Positions 9,695 to 19,339 are shown, counted from the stretch's first letter. The stretch is DNA of 64,000 nt from Rhodospirillaceae bacterium (GCA_002709955.1 PAQY01000005.1:62001-126000), one strand, 5' to 3'. The notes: generated by a model from the letters alone, not told the origin. Translations and numbers: made by a program.

Positions 9695-11197
9695 CTAGGC
9701 GACTTTCAGGTCTTTCATTGGCTTTTCGGCCTGTTCCACCAGGGCGGCATGCAGGGTTTGGATCGTGGCGTCATAATCGGCCTGATCAACGATCACCTGC
9801 AGGTCGACCTTGCGCATCAGATCGTTGAAGCCCAAAGGCTCCACGCCTGCATCGCTCAACGCCATCAAGGCGCGGGCGGCAAGGCCTGGGACGCGCAGAT
9901 CACGACCAATGGCGGTGATGACAGACACTGTGCGCGATGTGATGCGCGCGGTTGGAAATTCCGCGGCCAGATCCCGTTCCACCCGGCGCACCAGTTTGGG
10001 GCTGCCCTGCAAGAAATGCGTGATCGTGTTGGCGTTGGATGATTTCGCGACAATATAGACCCGGTGCCGCTTCAGGCTGTTCAGGATCGCGGCATCATAG
10101 CCTTTGACCCCCACCATATCGGGTTCATAGAATTCAAAAGCATATACCGTCTTCAGACCCGCGACGATTTCAACGCCCGGTTCCGCAGGCTCCTGCGAAT
10201 CCTGAATCAGCGCACCAGGCTGGTCCGGCTCAAAGGTGTTCTTCACCCGCAACGGAATACCGTTCTGGCGCAGCCCCTTGGCCGCGCTGGGATGGATCGC
10301 CTCCATGCCGATATTCGACAATTGGTCGGCAACATCGTAATTGGTTTCGCGGATCGGGCGCACCTTGTCTTCACCGACTAGTTTTGGGTCCGCAGAAGAC
10401 AGATGAAATTCCTTATGGATGATCGCTTCCGCCGCCTTCGTGCGGACGGCAATGCGCGACATCGTGACTTCGGTATAGCCGCGGTCATAGCTTTTCACCA
10501 ATTCCGCATCGCACCGACAATACCCGGTCGCGATGGGCAATTCCCGCGACAGGTCGATCGTGTCAAACACCTCATCAATGGCCGCATCAAAACTGGGCAG
10601 GTCTTGTACACGCCACCCGGTCAGATCGGCAAATCGCGCTGCAACCCCTTTTTCCCGCAACAGCAGGGCGGTATTATGGGCCGAATGCGCTTCCCCCAGA
10701 GAGGCCAGCATTTCGCGGACCGTGTCCAGGTGATCTTCCAGACGAAAATGGCCCGATGCGCAGAGGCGCTGTAGATCAATCAAGCTGTCGCGCACGCCAT
10801 CGACACGCTCTTTTACAAACGCATCGGCGGTGCGGCGTGCCGCGCCATTGCCAAAGATTTCCTCATTGATATCCAGCATCAGGGTGCGCGCTGCGCCCAG
10901 GGAATCCCCCCAGGCCCAGTCGCTGCCACTATCGGCATACAAGGCATAGACACCGGATTCGCCGGTCTTTTTATGCTCCAGCAAGGCATCCGTAATCCCG
11001 GCATAGGCGGAGACAACGAAAATCCGGTTATACAGATCTTCGCCCGTCCGATTGCCGATCAGGACATTGTTCACCATCGCATCGGTTTGCCGAATGGATG
11101 TCCCCCCCAGCTTTTCGACAGTATGCCGCCCTGGCTGGGTGTCCTGTTGAACAGACTTGGTGCCAGATTTTGTGCTGGACTTGCCCTTGGCCATCAT
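9695..11197 (-). CDS. Aspartate kinase, ectoine-operon type (Ask_Ect)
   Basis: A 500-aa aspartokinase that phosphorylates aspartate, supplying aspartate semialdehyde for ectoine synthesis. The kinase N-terminal motif appears as VEKLGGTSI near residue 29. The C-terminal part has paired ACT-like regulatory segments (VYIVAKSSNANTITHFLQ; RTVSVITAIGRDL). The specialised Ask_Ect isoform is known from ectoine operons and is thought to escape ordinary lysine/threonine feedback. It is the last gene of ectA-ectB-ectC-ask, three bases after ectC. Two adjacent ATGs (11197, 11194) are possible starts; AGGAGG lies about 11 bases upstream. Confidence 0.93.
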   Translation of the reverse strand: MMAKGKSSTKSGTKSVQQDTQPGRHTVEKLGGTSIRQTDAMVNNVLIGNRTGEDLYNRIFVVSAYAGITDALLEHKKTGESGVYALYADSGSDWAWGDSLGAARTLMLDINEEIFGNGAARRTADAFVKERVDGVRDSLIDLQRLCASGHFRLEDHLDTVREMLASLGEAHSAHNTALLLREKGVAARFADLTGWRVQDLPSFDAAIDEVFDTIDLSRELPIATGYCRCDAELVKSYDRGYTEVTMSRIAVRTKAAEAIIHKEFHLSSADPKLVGEDKVRPIRETNYDVADQLSNIGMEAIHPSAAKGLRQNGIPLRVKNTFEPDQPGALIQDSQEPAEPGVEIVAGLKTVYAFEFYEPDMVGVKGYDAAILNSLKRHRVYIVAKSSNANTITHFLQGSPKLVRRVERDLAAEFPTARITSRTVSVITAIGRDLRVPGLAARALMALSDAGVEPLGFNDLMRKVDLQVIVDQADYDATIQTLHAALVEQAEKPMKDLKVA

Positions 11198-11200
11198 TGG

Positions 11201-11599
11201 TTAAGCAGCCTCCTCGTCCGGGGCCGCATAAGAGCCATCGGCGCGGTGCACTTCCTGACCGGTTACCGGCGGATTGAAACAGCAGGCCAGAACCATGGCT
11301 TCCGTGCCACCGCGCAGAACATGGCGGTCGTGCTTATCCAGTGCATACATCACACCGGGTGTGATTTCATGCACCTGACCGGTCGCCAGATCTTCAATCG
11401 ATCCATTGCCAGAGATGCAATAGACGGATTCAAAGTGGTTCTTGTATTCAAATGTGTGCTCGGTATTCGCCCCAATCGTCGTGATGTGGAAGCTGAACCC
11501 CATATTGTCGTCGGCCAGCAACAGGCGAACACTTTGCCAGCTTTCCGCGGAAACGCGGCGCTCTGTTTTCTCGGCATCCTGTAATTTGCGAACAATCAT
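11201..11599 (-). CDS. ectC: L-ectoine synthase
   Basis: EctC closes the ring of N-gamma-acetyl-diaminobutyrate to give ectoine, a compatible solute against salt stress. The 132-aa protein is a cupin of normal length, with conserved segments GFSFHITTI, the metal-site stretch [15 protein letters not shown] and the [10 protein letters not shown] region. It lies between ectB (43-base gap) and ask (3-base gap), so it is co-transcribed. No ectD (ectoine hydroxylase) is present in the window. Confidence 0.97.
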   Translation of the reverse strand: MIVRKLQDAEKTERRVSAESWQSVRLLLADDNMGFSFHITTIGANTEHTFEYKNHFESVYCISGNGSIEDLATGQVHEITPGVMYALDKHDRHVLRGGTEAMVLACCFNPPVTGQEVHRADGSYAAPDEEAA

Positions 11600-11642
11600 A
11601 TCTGTCTCCTATTCATTAAATCCGGTGCGTGCGGCGGCGCGT

Positions 11643-12917
11643 TCAGGCGGCCTGCACGCTGTCTTGTTGCATCACACTGTCAGCGGCTTTGGCAAGGATC
11701 GCCAGGCCTGCCTCAAACTGTTCCATCGGAATGGTCAGCGGGGCAAGAACCTTCACCACTTCATCATGGCCACCAGATGTTTCGATGATCAGACCATCCT
11801 GATAGCAATGCTTGCAGATCGCTGCCGCCGTATCGCCATTCCCGACATTGATGCCCCGGAACATGCCGCGCCCACGCAGGGTCCAGCCATGCTGGTCTGC
11901 AATGGCCTTCAGGCGTTTATGCAGAACATCGCCCTTCGCCTTAATGTCCGTCGCGAAGGCATCGTCCTTCCAGAATTTTTCGAGCGCGATGCGGGCGGTG
12001 ACAAAGGCGTGGTTGTTGCCCCGGAAGGTCCCGTTGTGCTCTGCCGGGCCCCAGATATCATGATCCGGCTTCATCAGAACCATCGCAAAGGGCAGGCCCA
12101 TCCCCGACAGGGATTTCGCCATCGTGATGATATCAGGCTGGATGCCCATCTCTTCAAAGGAAAAGAACGTGCCTGTCCGACCGCAACCGGCCTGAATGTC
12201 ATCGACAATCAACAATGCGCCATGCTGCTGTGCCAATGTCGCGATGGAGCGCATCCAGTCAGCGGAGGCAGCGTTCAAACCGCCTTCCCCCTGGACCGTT
12301 TCCACCAGAATGGCCGCGGGTGCATCAACGCCACTGGACGGATCTTCCAGCATTTTGGCCAGGATCTGGGTGGTATCCATATCATCACCCAAATAGCCAT
12401 CATAGGGTATCCGGGTAACACCATCCAAAGGCGCACCATTGCCGCCCCGGTGATAGCCATTGCCAGTCGCGGCCAGCGCGCCTGCCGTCACACCATGGAA
12501 GCCATTGGTGAAGGATATGATATTCGTGCGACCGGTGACCTTGCGGGCCAGCTTGATCGCGGCCTCTACCGCATTCGCGCCGGTCGGGCCGGTGAATTGC
12601 AGGCGATAGTCCATATCGCGTGGCTTCAGGATGATATCCCGGAACGCTTCCAAGAAATCACGCTTGGCATTGGTGTACATGTCCAGACCATGGGTGACCC
12701 CATTGGATTTGATATAGTCAATCAAGGCGGCCTGCATGTCCGGGTCGTTATGACCGTAATTCAGGGACGAGCAACCGGCCAGAAAGTCTGTGTAATCCAC
12801 ACCATCCTGTGTTGTCAGCGTCGCATTCCGGGCACCGCCAAACACCACAGGAAAGGAGCGACAATAGCTGCGGACTTCGGATTCAACAGTTTCAAAGGCG
12901 GTAAGCGGGGAAGTCAT
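11643..12917 (-). CDS. ectB: Diaminobutyrate-2-oxoglutarate transaminase
   Basis: EctB transaminates aspartate semialdehyde to L-2,4-diaminobutyrate with PLP. The class-III aminotransferase features are clear: SFTNGFHGVTAGALAATGN, the Asp of LIVDDIQAGCGRTG and the PLP lysine in ITMAKSLSGMGLP. The frame extends upstream to 12977, but the ATG at 12917 (424 aa) has GGAGAAGAG just before it and gives the family N-terminus MTSPLTAFETVESEVRSYCR. It sits 87 bases after ectA in the ectoine operon. Confidence 0.97.
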   Translation of the reverse strand: MTSPLTAFETVESEVRSYCRSFPVVFGGARNATLTTQDGVDYTDFLAGCSSLNYGHNDPDMQAALIDYIKSNGVTHGLDMYTNAKRDFLEAFRDIILKPRDMDYRLQFTGPTGANAVEAAIKLARKVTGRTNIISFTNGFHGVTAGALAATGNGYHRGGNGAPLDGVTRIPYDGYLGDDMDTTQILAKMLEDPSSGVDAPAAILVETVQGEGGLNAASADWMRSIATLAQQHGALLIVDDIQAGCGRTGTFFSFEEMGIQPDIITMAKSLSGMGLPFAMVLMKPDHDIWGPAEHNGTFRGNNHAFVTARIALEKFWKDDAFATDIKAKGDVLHKRLKAIADQHGWTLRGRGMFRGINVGNGDTAAAICKHCYQDGLIIETSGGHDEVVKVLAPLTIPMEQFEAGLAILAKAADSVMQQDSVQAA

Positions 12918-13004
12918 TCTCTTCTCCGATTCAAGTTGTTTCATTTTTGCGAATTGGTGCGGGCGCAACTGCGCCAACCAGGGATCGGCCTGTGACAGCG
13001 CTGC

Positions 13005-13586
13005 TTAGGCGACCTGCTTCAGGCGCCGATGCCGGATCGGACCGATCTGCACCAAATGTTCAGTCTTTGCCTCACCATCGAAATGCAGTTCTTCTTCAAA
13101 ATGCGCATCCCGGTCCATCTCGGCGTCATAGGCTGCCGCAATAGAGGTGAACAATGCCCAGGAGGCCTTGTTCGAGGCGGTGATTGTGCTGTGCAGGAAT
13201 CGCACATCGCGATTCTGCGGCTGGCCCAGAACCCACAGGATCAACCGTTTGGCAACGCCTTGACCGCGTGCCTTGGGGTGAACCGCGACCTGCCAGACAA
13301 ACAATGTGTCTGGATCTGATGGCGGGCGATAGCCTGATACCCAACCGACAATCTCGCCATCCATTTCCGCCAACCCGCAGGTTTCGGAAAAATGCGAGCA
13401 TTGCAGCAGATTGCAATACATGGAGTTATCGTCCAGCGCGTTGATATCCTGGATCAAGCGCCAGACTTCCGACCCGTCTTCAACTTCGGGGGCCCGAAAG
13501 GTGATTTCAGGCTTGTTGTGATCTGGTCCGGCAGAGCCTTTGCCCAAATCTGATACACTGTCGCCCAAAATTCCGTCGCGGGGCAT
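13005..13586 (-). CDS. ectA: L-2,4-diaminobutyrate acetyltransferase
   Basis: EctA is a GNAT-fold enzyme that acetylates diaminobutyrate from acetyl-CoA, the second step of ectoine synthesis. The acetyl-CoA-binding stretch FVWQVAVHPKARGQGVAKRL is typical and the family segment DDNSMYCNLLQCSHF is present. The 193-aa length is slightly above average because of an N-terminal extension. AGGAGG lies 6 bases before the ATG. It is the first gene of the operon, preceded by an AT-rich region with a candidate promoter, and is divergent from ectR. Confidence 0.97.
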   Translation of the reverse strand: MPRDGILGDSVSDLGKGSAGPDHNKPEITFRAPEVEDGSEVWRLIQDINALDDNSMYCNLLQCSHFSETCGLAEMDGEIVGWVSGYRPPSDPDTLFVWQVAVHPKARGQGVAKRLILWVLGQPQNRDVRFLHSTITASNKASWALFTSIAAAYDAEMDRDAHFEEELHFDGEAKTEHLVQIGPIRHRRLKQVA

Positions 13587-13631
13587 TATATCCTCCTGTC
13601 GTGGGTAGAATTTAATTCAGACTGTAAAGTA

Positions 13632-13660
13632 ATTATATTTCAGGAACGATCAAGCGTTAA
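13632..13660 (-). promoter_or_regulatory. Candidate promoter of the ectABC-ask operon
   Basis: On the minus strand a perfect -10 box TATAAT (13637-13632) is preceded by TTAACG (13660-13655) at 17 bp, a 4/6 match to the -35 consensus. Transcription would start about 38 bases before ectA. The region 13600-13800 is clearly AT-richer than the genes around it, as expected for an osmotically controlled promoter. EctR regulators bind near the -10 region in known systems; no exact match to a published operator was recognised. Confidence 0.45.
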
Positions 13661-13855
13661 TTTATGAAAAAATTATTATTAACAACAATTTAACACTGAT
13701 AATAAAACATTCCTGAGGCGCATGATCGTTAGATTTCAGCGGATTTTTAAGGATCTTTTCCGTAAAATCATTCGTTCATGGAACTAAATAGATTTTGCCA
13801 AACGACCTGATTTTGTGGACTTTTCCCTAGGTGGTTAATGCTTCTGAGGGGACTT

Positions 13856-14332
13856 ATGCTGACACAACGCGCCAATCATGCCGTCACCGTCTTGCGCCAG
13901 ATTTTGCAGGCAACGGAAAACTATGCCCGGGCGGTGACCCGGCAGACCGGTCTGACGACATCCCAATTGCTGGTATTGCAGATATTGGATGATTTCGGGG
14001 CCAGCTCTGCAGGCAGCGTGTCCACGCGCATGGGCATTTCTCAGGCCACCATGACCAGCCTGATCCATAAATTGGAGGCCAAGCGGATGATCCTGCGGGA
14101 ACGCGGCGACACCGACCGCCGCCAGGTCTGGCTGTCTATTTCCGACATTGGGCGCGCCACCCTGTCACACGCCCCGGAAGGATTGCAGGCAAAATTCGGC
14201 GAACGCTTTGCCGCGCTGGAAGACTGGGAACAATCCCTGCTGATCGCAGGCCTGGAACGCACCGCGTCCCTGCTGGATGCAGAAGGCCTGGAAGCAACGC
14301 CGGTCCTGGATGTCGGCCGGGTGGAGGGTTAG
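13856..14332 (+). CDS. ectR: MarR-family regulator of ectoine synthesis (EctR-like)
   Basis: A 158-aa MarR-type repressor. The winged-helix DNA-binding part covers roughly residues 35-100 (TTSQLLVLQILDDFG, SVSTRMGISQATMTSLIHKL and the wing ERGDTDRRQVWLSI). EctR proteins repress ect operons under low salt. Its position divergent from ectA, across a 270-bp AT-rich region, matches ectR in other bacteria. Two starts are possible: ATG 13856 (GAGGGG 4 bases upstream) or ATG 13838 (AGGTGG 3 bases upstream, six residues longer). Confidence 0.85.
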   Translation: MLTQRANHAVTVLRQILQATENYARAVTRQTGLTTSQLLVLQILDDFGASSAGSVSTRMGISQATMTSLIHKLEAKRMILRERGDTDRRQVWLSISDIGRATLSHAPEGLQAKFGERFAALEDWEQSLLIAGLERTASLLDAEGLEATPVLDVGRVEG

Positions 14333-14369
14333 CGGCATAGACTAGCACTGCATGCTAGCGCCAAAAAAA

Positions 14370-15311
14370 TTATAACCTTGCCTCGATCGCATCCCAGATC
14401 AGGCCGGACAGGTTGCTGCCGTCATAGCGGTCGATTTCCTGGATGCCGGTGGGCGATGTGACGTTGATTTCGGTCAGCTTGTTGCCGATCACGTCGATAC
14501 CAACGAAAATCAACCCGCGTTCTTTCAGCATCGGGCCGATTGCCTCACAGATCTTGTGTTCTTCTGGCGTTATCCCGGATTTATCAGGACGCCCGCCAAC
14601 ATGCATATTGGACCGGGCTTCCCCCGCTGCCGGGACGCGATTGATCGCCCCCACGGCGACGCCATCAACCAGGATGATCCGCTTATCCCCCTGGCGGACT
14701 TCGGGCATATAGCGCTGTACCATCACCGGCTCGCGGCTGGATGCTTCAAACATTTCCATCAGAGAGGCCATGTTTGAATCATCGGGTTTCAGGTGGAAAA
14801 CCCCGGCCCCGCCATTGCCAAATAACGGCTTGATGATGATATCCCCATACTCCTTTCGGAACGCCTTGATCTCGTCCCGGTCGCGGGTGATCAGGGTTTC
14901 GGGCATCAGATCCGGGAAATGCGTCACCAACAGCTTTTCCGGGGCATTGCGGACATGGGCCGGGTCATTGACCACCAATGTATCAGGGTGCACCTGTTCC
15001 AGGATATGCGTCGCGGTGATATAGCCCATATCAAACGGAGGGTCCTGACGCATCAGGATCACATCTACATCCGTGCGCAAATCCAGGTGGCGGATTTCCC
15101 CCAGCGTGAAGTGATTGCCCCGCTCCCGGCGCAGCGTCATAGGATGGCCCATCGCGCTGATCCGTCCCTGACGATAGGTCAAAGCCTGGGGCAGATAGTG
15201 AAACAGGCTGTAGCCCCGCGCCTGAGCCTCAAGCCCCAGGGCGAAAGACGAATCCCCATTGATATTGATCGACTGAATCGGATCCATCTGGATCGCCACG
15301 CGCAGGCTCAT
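14370..15311 (-). CDS. gshB: Glutathione synthetase
   Basis: GshB adds glycine to gamma-glutamylcysteine, the last step in glutathione synthesis. The 313-aa ATP-grasp enzyme shows [14 protein letters not shown], the glycine-rich loop [11 protein letters not shown] and the C-terminal [16 protein letters not shown] with metal and substrate residues. It starts 36 bases after the SirB1-like gene on the same strand. A small perfect 6-bp inverted repeat at 14342-14358 lies just past its stop but has no T-tail. Confidence 0.96.
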   Translation of the reverse strand: MSLRVAIQMDPIQSININGDSSFALGLEAQARGYSLFHYLPQALTYRQGRISAMGHPMTLRRERGNHFTLGEIRHLDLRTDVDVILMRQDPPFDMGYITATHILEQVHPDTLVVNDPAHVRNAPEKLLVTHFPDLMPETLITRDRDEIKAFRKEYGDIIIKPLFGNGGAGVFHLKPDDSNMASLMEMFEASSREPVMVQRYMPEVRQGDKRIILVDGVAVGAINRVPAAGEARSNMHVGGRPDKSGITPEEHKICEAIGPMLKERGLIFVGIDVIGNKLTEINVTSPTGIQEIDRYDGSNLSGLIWDAIEARL

Positions 15312-15347
15312 GATTTCATCCTTAAAGACAAAGGGGTCAACGACCCG

Positions 15348-16241
15348 CTAATGTAGGGAACTCCGCAATTCATCCACCAGGGTCGCGACTTCTCCTCTGG
15401 GGCTGTCGCGGGTTTCTTTCTGAAGATAGGTTTCCAGGGCGGCAATTGCCGTGCGCACCTTGCCGATATGGGCATTCATCAAGCCGGATTCCCGCCATAG
15501 GGTTGGCCGGTCCGGGGCCAGCAGCAACATGGATTCGACGATATGGGCTGCCTCTTCAACCCGTTGATCCTTAATCAGGCGCAGCTTGATATTATTCTGT
15601 AACCGCAACAGGACATCGCGATCAGACACGGGCTCGTAGTGGCGCGCCTGTAATTCCGCATCATTGCCCGCCGTTGCTTTCAACAGGGCCCGCAAGGCAG
15701 GCGCATCCAGCGGCACACCCCCATGGAAGGGATCGACGATGATCCGCTCCCCCTCAACCTCAAAGCGCAATAGAAAGTGTCCTGGAAAATCTAGGCCGTG
15801 CATGTCCCAGCCCTTGGACCGCGCCAGATGCATCATTAAAATGCCCAGGGCGACCGGCAATCCGCGGCGGCGATCCATCACGCGGATGATATTGGCATTC
15901 TGTAAATCATCATAAGTGTCCGTATCACCGCTATAGCCATGCAAACCAAACAGGACGTGATTGATCGCCACCAGCCGCAAGGCCGCATCGGGGGAGTCCG
16001 CCTCTGCCTTTGCCATCGCGTCGGCCAGGTCCCGTTCCATGGTGGACAAATGGTCGCGATAAAAGGCCAATCGGTCGGTTGGCGAATCAAGGGCAGCCAG
16101 CGCCAGCGCGCCCTCTGCGATATCAAAGGGCGCATCGCCTTGACGCGCCAGCGCCTGCAACACCTCTTCCGCCCAGGCTTCACTGCTGGCGGGAACATCC
16201 GCGCGTGTCGGGGGCGGTTCTCTTGAAGGGGTCTTACTCAT
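15348..16241 (-). CDS. SirB1-family transglutaminase-like protein with TPR region
   Basis: A 297-aa protein of the SirB1 family. The transglutaminase-like core lies at about residues 85-185: NHVLFGLHGYSGD, RRGLPVALGILMMHLARSKG and GLDFPGHFLLRFE. The order of conserved residues matches the family, but the catalytic Cys position is not obvious, and most SirB1 proteins have no proven activity. The C-terminal third is helical and TPR-like. Its ATG overlaps the stop of the upstream BON lipoprotein by four bases, so the two are translationally coupled; gshB follows. Confidence 0.8.
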   Translation of the reverse strand: MSKTPSREPPPTRADVPASSEAWAEEVLQALARQGDAPFDIAEGALALAALDSPTDRLAFYRDHLSTMERDLADAMAKAEADSPDAALRLVAINHVLFGLHGYSGDTDTYDDLQNANIIRVMDRRRGLPVALGILMMHLARSKGWDMHGLDFPGHFLLRFEVEGERIIVDPFHGGVPLDAPALRALLKATAGNDAELQARHYEPVSDRDVLLRLQNNIKLRLIKDQRVEEAAHIVESMLLLAPDRPTLWRESGLMNAHIGKVRTAIAALETYLQKETRDSPRGEVATLVDELRSSLH

Positions 16242-16882
16242 TCTGCGGCTTTCTGGGCTTTCATTTCCTGCAACTGTTCCAAAACGGCCTGACGTTCCGG
16301 AGAATCCTTCAACTGAACATAAGATACAACCCGCCGGACCCGCTCAACATTCCGGGCATGCGCCAAGACACGGTCCAATTCCGCCTGATTCTGGGCAATC
16401 CCGATCAGAAACAACGTGCCGTTTGTCGAGTCGGAAATATAGTTCAGCCCCTTGATCTGCTTGTCCAGGGTCAGGTCCAGATCCATCGCCTTTTCAATCT
16501 TCAGGTCGAACCCTGAATTGATGAAGCCGACATCATTGCCGATCAGGATTTCATTGATGACTTCAACCACACCATCGGACTTCCAGGCTGTTTCCACCGC
16601 CTTGACCCGATCATCGGCATTGGGAACGATCCCGGTCAACAGGATACGCCCTTCGACGACAGAAACGTCGATGCGCTGAAAGGTTTCAAAATCAATATCA
16701 ATCAATGCCTTCTGAATCGAAACTTCCATCGACTTATCATCCAGCGTTTGCTGGAATCCGCGCTCCTGAAGCGCGGCTGTTCCGACCACCGCACCCGCCG
16801 TCGTGGCGACGCCCAGGGGAGAGCAGGCCGGAGCCAACAAAAGACCAAATAACAGGATGATCGAAAGGGCGGACTGGCGCAT
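16238..16882 (-). CDS. BON-domain lipoprotein (YraP/DolP-like)
   Basis: A 214-aa lipoprotein: the signal LSIILLFGLLLAPAC gives a lipobox with Cys20. Two BON domains follow (about residues 50-115 and 125-195), each with a beta strand plus V..V..G.V..I pattern such as VEGRILLTGIVPNADDRVKA. E. coli YraP (DolP) has this architecture and keeps the outer membrane intact. The next genes are yraN and an LpoA-like lipoprotein, the same trio as the E. coli yraM-yraN-yraP region, which supports the call. Confidence 0.85.
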   Translation of the reverse strand: MRQSALSIILLFGLLLAPACSPLGVATTAGAVVGTAALQERGFQQTLDDKSMEVSIQKALIDIDFETFQRIDVSVVEGRILLTGIVPNADDRVKAVETAWKSDGVVEVINEILIGNDVGFINSGFDLKIEKAMDLDLTLDKQIKGLNYISDSTNGTLFLIGIAQNQAELDRVLAHARNVERVRRVVSYVQLKDSPERQAVLEQLQEMKAQKAAE

Positions 16883-17030
16883 GGGTTCCTCGATTCATTT
16901 CATACTGGGCAGGGCATATCGGCGATGGGCCGGATCCTGCACTAGGGCGTCACCTCCCCAAAGGTAGGATGCGTCGCCCGTCGCCGCAATGGGGTCTGGT
17001 GCAAGCCGGGTCATCAAATGCCACCCGCCC

Positions 17031-17417
17031 CTATAGCCGCCAGGCGTCCATGACATGCACGGGACGGCGGCCCGGGGCGACCGCGATCAGATCAAACCGC
17101 AGGGATATAGTGGGATCGTGTTGTCGGTTGGCGCACCACCAGGCGGCAGCCCGTTCGATTCGTCGCCGCTGTCGGGTTCCCAGGGCGTCCAGTGCCGCGT
17201 CCCTTGTATTGCGGGCTTTGACTTCCACAAAGCAGATCACCTTGCCCCGGCGGGCGATCAGGTCCAATTCACCAACCGGTGTTTTCAACCGGCGGTCCAG
17301 AATCTGATACCCTTTCAGGCGCAACCACAGCACGGCCAATGCCTCTGCCCGTCGCCCGCCTGCTTCCGCTTCCTGCCGTGCCTGCTGATCGCCGCCGCGA
17401 CGCCGCCAAAGCCTCAT
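17031..17417 (-). CDS. yraN: YraN family (UPF0102) endonuclease-like protein
   Basis: A 128-aa protein with the UPF0102 pattern: GRRAEALAVLWLRLKGYQIL, then PVGELDLIARRGKVICFVEVKAR, which has the E-D-E/K spacing of a restriction-endonuclease-like fold. The DNA role is unproven for most members. The N-terminus is Arg-rich. It lies between yraP-like and LpoA-like genes, divergent from the latter, as in many proteobacteria. Confidence 0.9.
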   Translation of the reverse strand: MRLWRRRGGDQQARQEAEAGGRRAEALAVLWLRLKGYQILDRRLKTPVGELDLIARRGKVICFVEVKARNTRDAALDALGTRQRRRIERAAAWWCANRQHDPTISLRFDLIAVAPGRRPVHVMDAWRL

Positions 17418-17648
17418 CTGTTGTGCCCACCGCTTCGCTTGTCGAAAAAATGCCGTATTCCCGCCTTAGACTTAACCAATGCTTGCAGTACGATACTTTT
17501 ACAAATGCACCATTCAATGAAATCGGACTCGTTTTTGAGGCCGGGTTTGATTAAATACCATAATGCGAGAAGATCAAATAACCCTATCAAATACTTGGGT
17601 TCCCTGGTGCCACAGGATATAACAGGCGCAACATTGGAGAAGTTCCCC

Positions 17649-19190
17649 ATGGTCAGCCATTCTGCCCCGTCGCCTATGTCCCAACTGCCTGCGCGCCTGA
17701 TCCCGTCGGTTCTGCGCCCCTGTCGCGGCGGTATGCTCACCCTCCTAGCGCTCTCAACCAGCTTGATCCTCAGCGCCTGCGGTGTCGGTGGGGGCTCCTC
17801 GGTCTGGGGCGAGGCGCCAAGCGGCCCTGGTCTGGGCACATCTCAGACACCCACGGCGCAATCGGCAACCAGAGGCGACGCCCCAGAAGGCACGCCAGGC
17901 GCGGATAATGCCCTGACCGGCATGGGCGGCAGCACGCTGGCGCTGGGGGATTCCGGCTATCTGACCCCCCCACCCAATGCCGTGCGGCAAATTGAGGGAA
18001 TCCCTGTCGCCATTCTTGTGCCGTTAAGCGGCAGATTGGCCGGGCCTGGCAAGGCCTTGCTGGAAGGCGCGCAAATGGCGTTGTTTGATGTTGGAAACCC
18101 TGAATTCCGGTTGATGCCTTTTGATACGATGGGCACGGCGCTGGGCGCGGAACAGGCCGCCCGATCCGCGATTAACAAAGGCGCGCGTCTGATTGTCGGT
18201 CCACTTCTGGCCGACTCCGTAACCGCCGTTAGACCCATTGCAGAGGCAGCCAATATCAAGGTTGTCGCCTTTTCCAACTCCAGCCGCGTCGCGGGTGGTC
18301 CTATATTTCTGGCCGGCTTCACGCCCGAAGAGCAGGTTGATGCCATCGTCGCCCACGCCATGGCGGAGGGACGGCGTCGATTTGCCGTCCTTGCACCCTC
18401 CAATGACTATGGGAATGTCTCTGTCGATGCGCTGCGGGCCTCGGTAGAGCGGCGGGGTGGGGAATTCAGCCGTGTTGGGTTCTACAATCCAGACGCCCTG
18501 GATTTCAGCGAACAGATCCAAAGTCTGTCGGATTACAAAAGCCGGGTTCAGGCGCTGAAGCAACAACGCGCAGAATTATCCGCACAAGGCGATCAGGCCT
18601 CGAAACAAGCGCTGAAACGGATGGAGGTTCTGGATACCTGGGGCGATCCGCCTTTTGATGCGCTTTTACTGCCAGTCTTGGACCCGCAAACATTGCAAAT
18701 TCTATCGGCCCAATTGGCCTATTATGACGTCGATCAGCCAACAGTCCGCCTGTTGGGGTTACAGCGCTGGGACAGTTTCCCGAACCTGGCTTCGGAACCC
18801 GGCCTGATCGGCAGCCAGTTTCCCGCCGCCCGTTCTGCCTATCGCGACCAGTTTGAAGCCCGCTTTGCCCAACTGTTCGGCCATGGCGCGTCTGATCTGT
18901 CGGCGCTGTCCTATGACGTGACCGCGGTCGCTGCCGCCCTGGCCAGACCCAGCGCATCCGGTCCCAAATACGATGTGGCCACCCTGACCGATCCCCAGGG
19001 CTTCATTGGGGCGGAAGGCCTGTTCCGCTTTCAGGAAAATGGCATTGCCCAGCGCGGCTTTGCCATCATGGAAGTACAGTCGTCCGGCGTGCGCATGATT
19101 CAGGAAGCCCCCCGCAGCTTCGACCAGCCCGTCACGACCTATCCCCCCCAACCCACAGAGGGAACAACCCCCGCCCAACCCACGTCATAA
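17649..19190 (+). CDS. Penicillin-binding protein activator (LpoA/YraM-like) lipoprotein
   Basis: A 513-aa outer-membrane-type lipoprotein. The start at 17649 has GGAGA 8 bases upstream; the longer open frame to 17055 overlaps yraN and is not used. The lipobox LILSAC gives Cys44, preceded by an unusually long N-terminal region. After a low-complexity Gly/Pro linker, residues about 110-470 form a periplasmic-binding-protein-like fold (VAILVPLSGRLAGPGKALLEGAQMA; VGPLLADSVTAVRPIAEAAN), as in the C-terminal domain of LpoA. LpoA stimulates PBP1A peptidoglycan synthesis; the N-terminal TPR domain of LpoA is absent, as is common in alphaproteobacteria. Confidence 0.82.
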   Translation: MVSHSAPSPMSQLPARLIPSVLRPCRGGMLTLLALSTSLILSACGVGGGSSVWGEAPSGPGLGTSQTPTAQSATRGDAPEGTPGADNALTGMGGSTLALGDSGYLTPPPNAVRQIEGIPVAILVPLSGRLAGPGKALLEGAQMALFDVGNPEFRLMPFDTMGTALGAEQAARSAINKGARLIVGPLLADSVTAVRPIAEAANIKVVAFSNSSRVAGGPIFLAGFTPEEQVDAIVAHAMAEGRRRFAVLAPSNDYGNVSVDALRASVERRGGEFSRVGFYNPDALDFSEQIQSLSDYKSRVQALKQQRAELSAQGDQASKQALKRMEVLDTWGDPPFDALLLPVLDPQTLQILSAQLAYYDVDQPTVRLLGLQRWDSFPNLASEPGLIGSQFPAARSAYRDQFEARFAQLFGHGASDLSALSYDVTAVAAALARPSASGPKYDVATLTDPQGFIGAEGLFRFQENGIAQRGFAIMEVQSSGVRMIQEAPRSFDQPVTTYPPQPTEGTTPAQPTS

Positions 19191-19262
19191 AAGGCGGCAC
19201 CAGAATTTTTAAGCACATTGTGGCTGGAAATCCCCGATAGAACCATCTATAAGCCCCCTCAC

Positions 19263-19339
19263 GCGCCCGTAGCTCAGATGGATAGAGTGCTGCCCTCCGA
19301 AGGCAGAGGTCACAGGTTCGAATCCTGTCGGGCGCACCA
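19263..19339 (+). tRNA. tRNA-Arg (anticodon CCG)
   Basis: A complete 77-base cloverleaf: acceptor stem GCGCCCG pairs with CGGGCGC (19329-19335), D-arm AGCTCAGATGGATAGAGT, anticodon stem CTGCC/GGCAG around loop CTCCGAA, and T-arm CAGGTTCGAATCCTG. The anticodon CCG reads CGG arginine codons. The CCA end is encoded, followed by a TTTTTT run that can end transcription. It marks the boundary of a block of different gene content. Confidence 0.97.

Noticed and set aside
14342-14358. CTAGCA/TGCTAG hairpin as a terminator between ectR and gshB
   Set aside because: The stem is only 6 bp and no T-run follows on either strand.
17055-17648. Longer start for the LpoA-like protein
   Set aside because: It overlaps yraN and would put nearly 200 residues before the lipobox; the ATG at 17649 has a good ribosome site.
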